Origin: Flavisolibacter nicotianae
GTDB lineage: Bacteria > Bacteroidota > Bacteroidia > Chitinophagales > Chitinophagaceae
Length of the DNA stretch: 64,000 bases
Assembly: GCF_003628535.1 (NCBI RefSeq)
Contig: NZ_RBCI01000003.1
Location: 682,001 to 746,000, forward strand
Direction of reading: 5' to 3'
The first letter of the stretch is position 1, and the number at the start of each line of letters is the position of its first letter. The position numbers and the translations under genes were made by a program. Below are positions 59,855-64,000 of this stretch, piece after piece. Under the pieces are notes generated by a model. It was not told where the DNA came from. It was given only the letters and a program-made list of their open reading frames with translations, and did not search any database.

Positions 59855-61393
59855 TTAAATTTTGAAACCAACGGTGAGCAATACTTTTCCCACCGTGTTG
59901 CGAACGTCGGCATTGAAGTAGGGTGCATTTTGCAACCGGTATGCAACGTTGACATCTTTGGTGATCGAATGAACATAGGTTGCATCAACAAAAAATCCTT
60001 TGTTGCGATAGCCAAGACCACCGCTCAAATTGAGTCGACTGCCTTCTTCGTTGTGAATGTTTTTGTATGGGTTGCCGTAATACGCTGCGCCGGCCCGCAC
60101 CATGAATGTGGTGAACTTCAGTTCTCCGCCAGCCCTGAAATTAAAGGCTCCTTTGTAGGCATTGCGAATGGCCGTGTTTAAAGATTTCAGGTAATCACTG
60201 GTTGCCTGGTCGGGAACGCCGTTCGAGTTGTCGGTGAAATAAGACGACATGCCATACGGAACATATTCAATATCGGCCGTCAGAAAGCCTTTTTGTTTTG
60301 TCACGTCTTCAATTTCACGCAAGACATAGGAAACGCTTCCGATGAGTTTCAACGGTGTCATGTGCATGTATTTGAATTCGGACGAGGCACCGGTGACATC
60401 CTGCAATGCTTGTGTTTGTGTGCCCATGTAACTTTCGGTGTTTGTTGTAATCGTAGCCGTGTTCCTGTCGGTAAGTTGATAGATGCTTGGCGAATGAAAC
60501 GCAAAGCCAAGACGAAGGTATTCCTGTGCTTTGACGATGATGCCTCCCTTTAGATTCAGGCCTACGCCGGTCGTGTTGAGGCCCTGCCGGTAGATAGCAT
60601 AATCAAACTTATTGGACGGGTTATCGGTTGCATCCGCTTCCACAAATTCCGATTGGCGATCCAGGTGCAAAAAGGGAATACCGATCGTGCCACCGATCAG
60701 CACTTTGTCGTTCAGGTTTGTGCCTACACCCAGAGCCAGTTCCGTGATGCCGCCGGTTGTGTTAACAGTGTTTTGCTGCAGCAGTCCCGTGGCGATCGGT
60801 GCCCTGGATTGAAACTGGAAATTCCCGTTGGTACTTCCGCCGACCGTATCGATCCAATAGGTATTGAAAGCAAGGGAGGTGCCAAACGGGAAGTCACTGG
60901 CTACGCGGTTCGCGTCTTTGATGTTGCCATTCCGTATCTCGTCAAGGAAAGCCTGGGAGTAGGAGCTTTGATTGTTCTGCCCCCTGTAAATGATATTGCT
61001 TTTAAAATCGGCCATTTGGTTGATGGCAATGGAGATGGCTGTGCTGTGTTGTTTTCTGCCATCGCTTCCGCCAAAAACAAAACCGGTTGTCCCGAACGCA
61101 AATTTGTTGGCAGAGCTGTCTTCCCTGCGACCAAGATAGGTGGACTTGGCTTTTCCAAATCCAAACGTCGGCGACAAGACCACATCGCCGGTGCGGTAAA
61201 AACCCAGTCCGGCTGGATTGACAAACGTAGCCGTGATATCACCGCCGAGTGAACCCATGGCGCCGCCCACTGCCTGGATGCGTGCAGACCCGCTTTGTAC
61301 ATTCCACGAATAGCGCAGGGCATCTTCCGGCGTTTGTGCAAAAAGACTTTGGTAAAGGAGGGGAGAAGAGAGTAACAGTAAATATTTTTTCAT
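59855..61393 (-). CDS. FadL/OMPP1-like outer-membrane transport protein
   Basis: A 512-aa exported barrel protein. Signal peptide ends LFAQ (about 20). It begins YSWNVQSGSARIQAVGGAMGSLGGD and ATFVNPAGLGFYRTGD, the NPA motif and preceding GSAR-type start of the OMPP1/FadL/TodX family. Strand-rich throughout, ending VGKVLLTVGFKI. In other species the family takes up hydrophobic compounds such as fatty acids or aromatics. Start at 61393, before the signal peptide; an in-frame extension to 61444 is not needed. Confidence 0.86.
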   Translation of the reverse strand: MKKYLLLLSSPLLYQSLFAQTPEDALRYSWNVQSGSARIQAVGGAMGSLGGDITATFVNPAGLGFYRTGDVVLSPTFGFGKAKSTYLGRREDSSANKFAFGTTGFVFGGSDGRKQHSTAISIAINQMADFKSNIIYRGQNNQSSYSQAFLDEIRNGNIKDANRVASDFPFGTSLAFNTYWIDTVGGSTNGNFQFQSRAPIATGLLQQNTVNTTGGITELALGVGTNLNDKVLIGGTIGIPFLHLDRQSEFVEADATDNPSNKFDYAIYRQGLNTTGVGLNLKGGIIVKAQEYLRLGFAFHSPSIYQLTDRNTATITTNTESYMGTQTQALQDVTGASSEFKYMHMTPLKLIGSVSYVLREIEDVTKQKGFLTADIEYVPYGMSSYFTDNSNGVPDQATSDYLKSLNTAIRNAYKGAFNFRAGGELKFTTFMVRAGAAYYGNPYKNIHNEEGSRLNLSGGLGYRNKGFFVDATYVHSITKDVNVAYRLQNAPYFNADVRNTVGKVLLTVGFKI

Positions 61394-61488
61394 AAAACCA
61401 GTTTCGGAATTGATGGATCGGCAATAGGATAGCAGGTGATGCACAAGACATCAAACCCTGCCAGGTAACATAAACGAGTGTAAACAGC

Positions 61489-62217
61489 TTAAAACTTCCG
61501 CACCGGTGCGTGGCTGCTGCTGCTACTACTGCTGCTGCTCGACGAACTGCTGCTGGAGTTGTTGTTGGTGCTGGTCGGCGCCGTGTTGGACGAACTGCTC
61601 GAATTGCTGTTGCCGGACCCAAAAACATTGCGCAAAAAGCCGCCTGCGTTGGAGCCGCTACTGCGGTAGTTTTCGTCGCTGGATGAATTGGTGAATGTCC
61701 GGCTATTGCTATTGGGCAGGTTTGGATTGTAGGTGCTGCCGTTGCGGTCAAACACGTGCAGGTTCGTGGTGCGGGGCTTGTTGTAAACCGGGTTCACATT
61801 GCCGTAAACAACACCCGAGTAATACGGATTCTTATAATACGGGTTGTAATAATAAGGATTGTAATAATAGTTGTTGTAACCATAATTCCAGGGACTGCTG
61901 TAATAGGCGTAATTGTTCAACCGGTTGTAATCGTAGTAGCGATTGTAATTGCTGCCATAACAATAACAGTCGTAATCATTCTCGAGGAAAGCATACCGGC
62001 GGTTGCGGGTTTTCATGCGCAGGTAGCTGTCTTCAAGACTCTCATCTGCATACCGGTTATTGTATCTGCGGTCGTCTCTTTTTTCCACACGGGCATATTC
62101 CTCTTGCGGTCGTTGGGGGGAAAAATAAACGTCGTCCGGCGTTTGCCCGGATTTATAAACAGAAGAACAACTGGTCAGAAGGATTGCAAACGTTAGCAGG
62201 GGTAGATAAGATTTCAT
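61489..62217 (-). CDS. Tyr/Asn-rich lipoprotein with poly-Ser tail
   Basis: A 242-aa predicted lipoprotein (lipobox LLTSC, Cys17). The middle (about 75-135) is extraordinarily Tyr/Asn-rich (NYYYNPYYYNPYYKNPYY), followed by an Asn/Ser-rich stretch and a run of 15 Ser near the C-terminus, ending HAPVRKF. Codons of the Ser run are mixed AGC, AGT and others. Low-complexity Tyr/Asn proteins of this kind occur in Bacteroidota with no known function; a surface-exposed role is possible but unproven. Confidence 0.8.
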   Translation of the reverse strand: MKSYLPLLTFAILLTSCSSVYKSGQTPDDVYFSPQRPQEEYARVEKRDDRRYNNRYADESLEDSYLRMKTRNRRYAFLENDYDCYCYGSNYNRYYDYNRLNNYAYYSSPWNYGYNNYYYNPYYYNPYYKNPYYSGVVYGNVNPVYNKPRTTNLHVFDRNGSTYNPNLPNSNSRTFTNSSSDENYRSSGSNAGGFLRNVFGSGNSNSSSSSNTAPTSTNNNSSSSSSSSSSSSSSSHAPVRKF

Positions 62218-62241
62218 GGCAGATGATTTAGAGGTTAATGT

Positions 62242-62249
62242 TACTTTTG
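62242..62249 (+). promoter_or_regulatory. possible -7 box upstream of proS
   Basis: TACTTTTG, 135 nt before the proS ATG in the divergent region between the lipoprotein and proS. Confidence 0.4.
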
Positions 62250-62384
62250 CCATCGCTCAGTAAATTTCAACCATTTTGCTGTTAAACAAAAACTAATTAA
62301 AGTTAAAGGTTTTGGGCCAGGTGTCGCATCTGCAGGCTTTTTGCACAAACGATCCAGCGCTCTGAATCAAACCCAAAAACGATC

Positions 62385-63863
62385 ATGAGTAAAGAGTTGA
62401 CATCACGTTCGGAAGATTATTCGCAATGGTACAATGACCTTGTCATCAAGGGCAGCCTGGCCGATTATTCGGCCGTCAGGGGCTGTATGGTCATCAAACC
62501 CTATGGCTTTGCCCTTTGGGAAAACATGCGTGACCAGTTGGATCGCATGTTCAAGGAAACCGGTCACCAGAATGCCTATTTCCCCCTGTTTGTTCCGAAA
62601 AGCCTGTTCGAGGCAGAAGAAAAAAACGCCGAGGGCTTTGCCAAGGAGTGTGCAGTGGTAACACATTACCGCCTGAAGACAGATCCGGCACGGAAAGGAA
62701 AACTGATCGTTGACCCCGAGGCAAAACTGGAAGAAGAACTGGTGGTGCGTCCCACGAGTGAGGCCATCATTTGGAACACCTATAAAGACTGGATTCAATC
62801 GTACCGCGATCTGCCGATCCTGATCAACCAATGGGCTAACGTGGTGCGCTGGGAAATGCGGACCCGCCTGTTTTTGCGTACGGCCGAATTTCTTTGGCAG
62901 GAAGGGCATACGGCACACGCTACAAAAGAAGAAGCGATTGAAGAAACAGAAAAAATGCTGGAGGTCTATGCCACCTTTGTCGAGCAATACATGGCGCTTC
63001 CGGTGATAAGGGGTGTGAAAACGCCCAGCGAACGTTTTGCAGGCGCCGAAGACACCTATTGCATCGAAGCGCTGATGCAGGACGGAAAGGCGCTGCAGGC
63101 GGGAACCTCGCACTTCCTGGGACAAAACTTTGCCAAGGCATTCGAGGTGAAGTTTTTGAGCAGGGAAAACAAGCAGGAGTACGTATGGGCTACTTCCTGG
63201 GGGGTCAGTACACGCCTGATCGGTGCCCTCATCATGGCGCACAGCGACGACGACGGCTTGATCCTGCCGCCCCGCATTGCCCCCTTACAGGTGGTGATTG
63301 TTCCTATTTACAAGGGCGAAGAACAGAAGGCGCAGATCGACGAACGGGTGCACCAGTTAATGAGCGAATTAAAAGCGGCCGGCATTCGTGTGAAATATGA
63401 TGAGAATGATAACGTGCGTCCCGGTTGGAAGTTCGCCGAGTATGAATTGAAAGGCGTACCGGTTCGTATTGCTCTTGGCGCCAGGGACCTTCAGAATGGC
63501 GTGGCCGAAGTGGCCCGCCGTGATACAAAGGAGAAGGCATCCATTGCTCTGGATGGCCTGGCAGACCATGTCAAAACCCTGCTGGAAGAGATCCAGCAAA
63601 ATCTTTACGACCGTGCCTTCCAGTTCCGTGAAGAGAAAACGACGAGAGTCGATAGCTGGGACGAATTTGTAAAAGTGCTGGATGAGAAGGGCGGCTTTGT
63701 GGCGGCACACTGGGACGGTACCGCCGAAACGGAAGAAGCCATCAAGGAAAAAACCAAGGCGACCATCCGTTGCATTCCGCTGAACAATGCACAGGAAGAA
63801 GGCCGTTGCATCCTTACAGGCAACCCTTCCGCGCAACGGGTGCTTTTTGCCCGGGCTTATTAA
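62385..63863 (+). CDS. proS: prolyl-tRNA synthetase, archaeal/eukaryote-type
   Basis: A 492-aa class II synthetase. Motif 2 region [20 protein letters not shown] and RPTSEAIIW are present, and motif 3 is [20 protein letters not shown]. It lacks the internal editing domain of the bacterial E. coli type and ends with a C-terminal Tyr (ARAY), both marks of the archaeal/eukaryotic ProRS form. Charges tRNA-Pro with proline. Start [20 protein letters not shown] matches the family. Confidence 0.95.
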   Translation: MSKELTSRSEDYSQWYNDLVIKGSLADYSAVRGCMVIKPYGFALWENMRDQLDRMFKETGHQNAYFPLFVPKSLFEAEEKNAEGFAKECAVVTHYRLKTDPARKGKLIVDPEAKLEEELVVRPTSEAIIWNTYKDWIQSYRDLPILINQWANVVRWEMRTRLFLRTAEFLWQEGHTAHATKEEAIEETEKMLEVYATFVEQYMALPVIRGVKTPSERFAGAEDTYCIEALMQDGKALQAGTSHFLGQNFAKAFEVKFLSRENKQEYVWATSWGVSTRLIGALIMAHSDDDGLILPPRIAPLQVVIVPIYKGEEQKAQIDERVHQLMSELKAAGIRVKYDENDNVRPGWKFAEYELKGVPVRIALGARDLQNGVAEVARRDTKEKASIALDGLADHVKTLLEEIQQNLYDRAFQFREEKTTRVDSWDEFVKVLDEKGGFVAAHWDGTAETEEAIKEKTKATIRCIPLNNAQEEGRCILTGNPSAQRVLFARAY

Positions 63864-63973
63864 TTTAGGAAAACCGTCTGCAGGTTACAGATCGCTTTTA
63901 AGTGGCGAAAATGTGATGGGCAGGCGGTTATCTTTTGCCGGTTGATTGCTTATCTTTAGTTCAAACCTGCTGC

Positions 63974-64000
63974 ATGGACGAAAATGAATCACTCTTCTCG
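63974..64000 (+). CDS. start of an unidentified gene (cut by right edge)
   Basis: ATG at 63974 followed by nine codons (MDENESLFS) to the window edge. A TATCTTTA, one base from the -7 consensus, is at 63951-63958, 15 nt upstream. Too short to identify. Confidence 0.4.

Overview
The window looks like a chromosomal segment of a Bacteroidota bacterium, most likely family Chitinophagaceae. The evidence is a Bacteroidota-specific ribosomal protein (DUF4295/bL38) beside rpmB and rpmG, a secreted metallopeptidase with a type IX secretion C-terminal signal, DUF4251/DUF4197/DUF3575 proteins, an archaeal-type prolyl-tRNA synthetase, a YtxJ-type bacillithiol-system protein, and -7 promoter boxes of the TAnnTTTG type with few Shine-Dalgarno sequences. 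Base composition is even. I see no rRNA, tRNA, CRISPR array, insertion sequence or prophage. The species is not identifiable by eye.

Layout. 1-7.8 kb: an S9 peptidase cut by the left edge, small membrane proteins, a metallophosphoesterase, a nucleotidyltransferase-like protein, a DUF4251 protein, a thioredoxin-reductase-like flavoprotein, the hibernation factor HPF, an MBL/beta-CASP RNase-like protein and a Gln/Asp-rich small protein. 8.3-13.6 kb: a tightly coupled operon SpoIIM-like / DUF4129 / DUF4350 / MoxR ATPase / DUF58. Its first gene appears to lack an ATG, GTG or TTG start. 13.6-16.7 kb: a TIGR03915 DNA-repair protein next to a ~200-bp remnant of its radical-SAM partner, then DinB, DUF72 and a CheY-like regulator. 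16.7-26.5 kb: a six-PAS soluble histidine kinase, a lipoprotein, a disordered protein with a 7-bp tandem repeat before it, an MlaF/MlaE pair without MlaD, malic enzyme with a phosphotransacetylase domain, YtxJ and a 46-aa lipoprotein.

26.6-40.9 kb: Mpl murein recycling ligase, a DnaQ-like exonuclease, a dolichol-phosphate-mannose-synthase-like glycosyltransferase, an EamA transporter, a second S9 peptidase, a conserved hypothetical, a histidine phosphatase, an E2 acyltransferase, CinA, a PBP4-type DacB and DoxX. 41-46.4 kb: an operon of a large secreted TPR protein, a TonB-receptor-like beta-barrel and an HU-CCDC81 membrane protein. 46.5-53.8 kb: methyltransferase, glutaminyl cyclotransferase, T9SS metallopeptidase, DadA-like oxidase, DUF4197, DUF3575 and LpdA (the E3 that would serve the E2 at 36-37 kb). 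54-64 kb: rpmB-rpmG-bL38-ftsY translation and targeting cluster, a GH1/RmlD fusion with a glycosyltransferase, a FadL-like porin, a Tyr/Asn/Ser-rich lipoprotein, proS and the start of another gene.

Most of the window is housekeeping or conserved accessory content. The points most worth a second look are the non-canonical start and unknown role of the SpoIIM-DUF4129-DUF4350-MoxR-DUF58 operon, the decayed radical-SAM partner, the TPR/barrel/HU-CCDC81 operon, the GH1/RmlD fusion, predicted leaderless genes, and several families of short word-like intergenic repeats, including two homologous hairpins inside the ribosomal protein operon.
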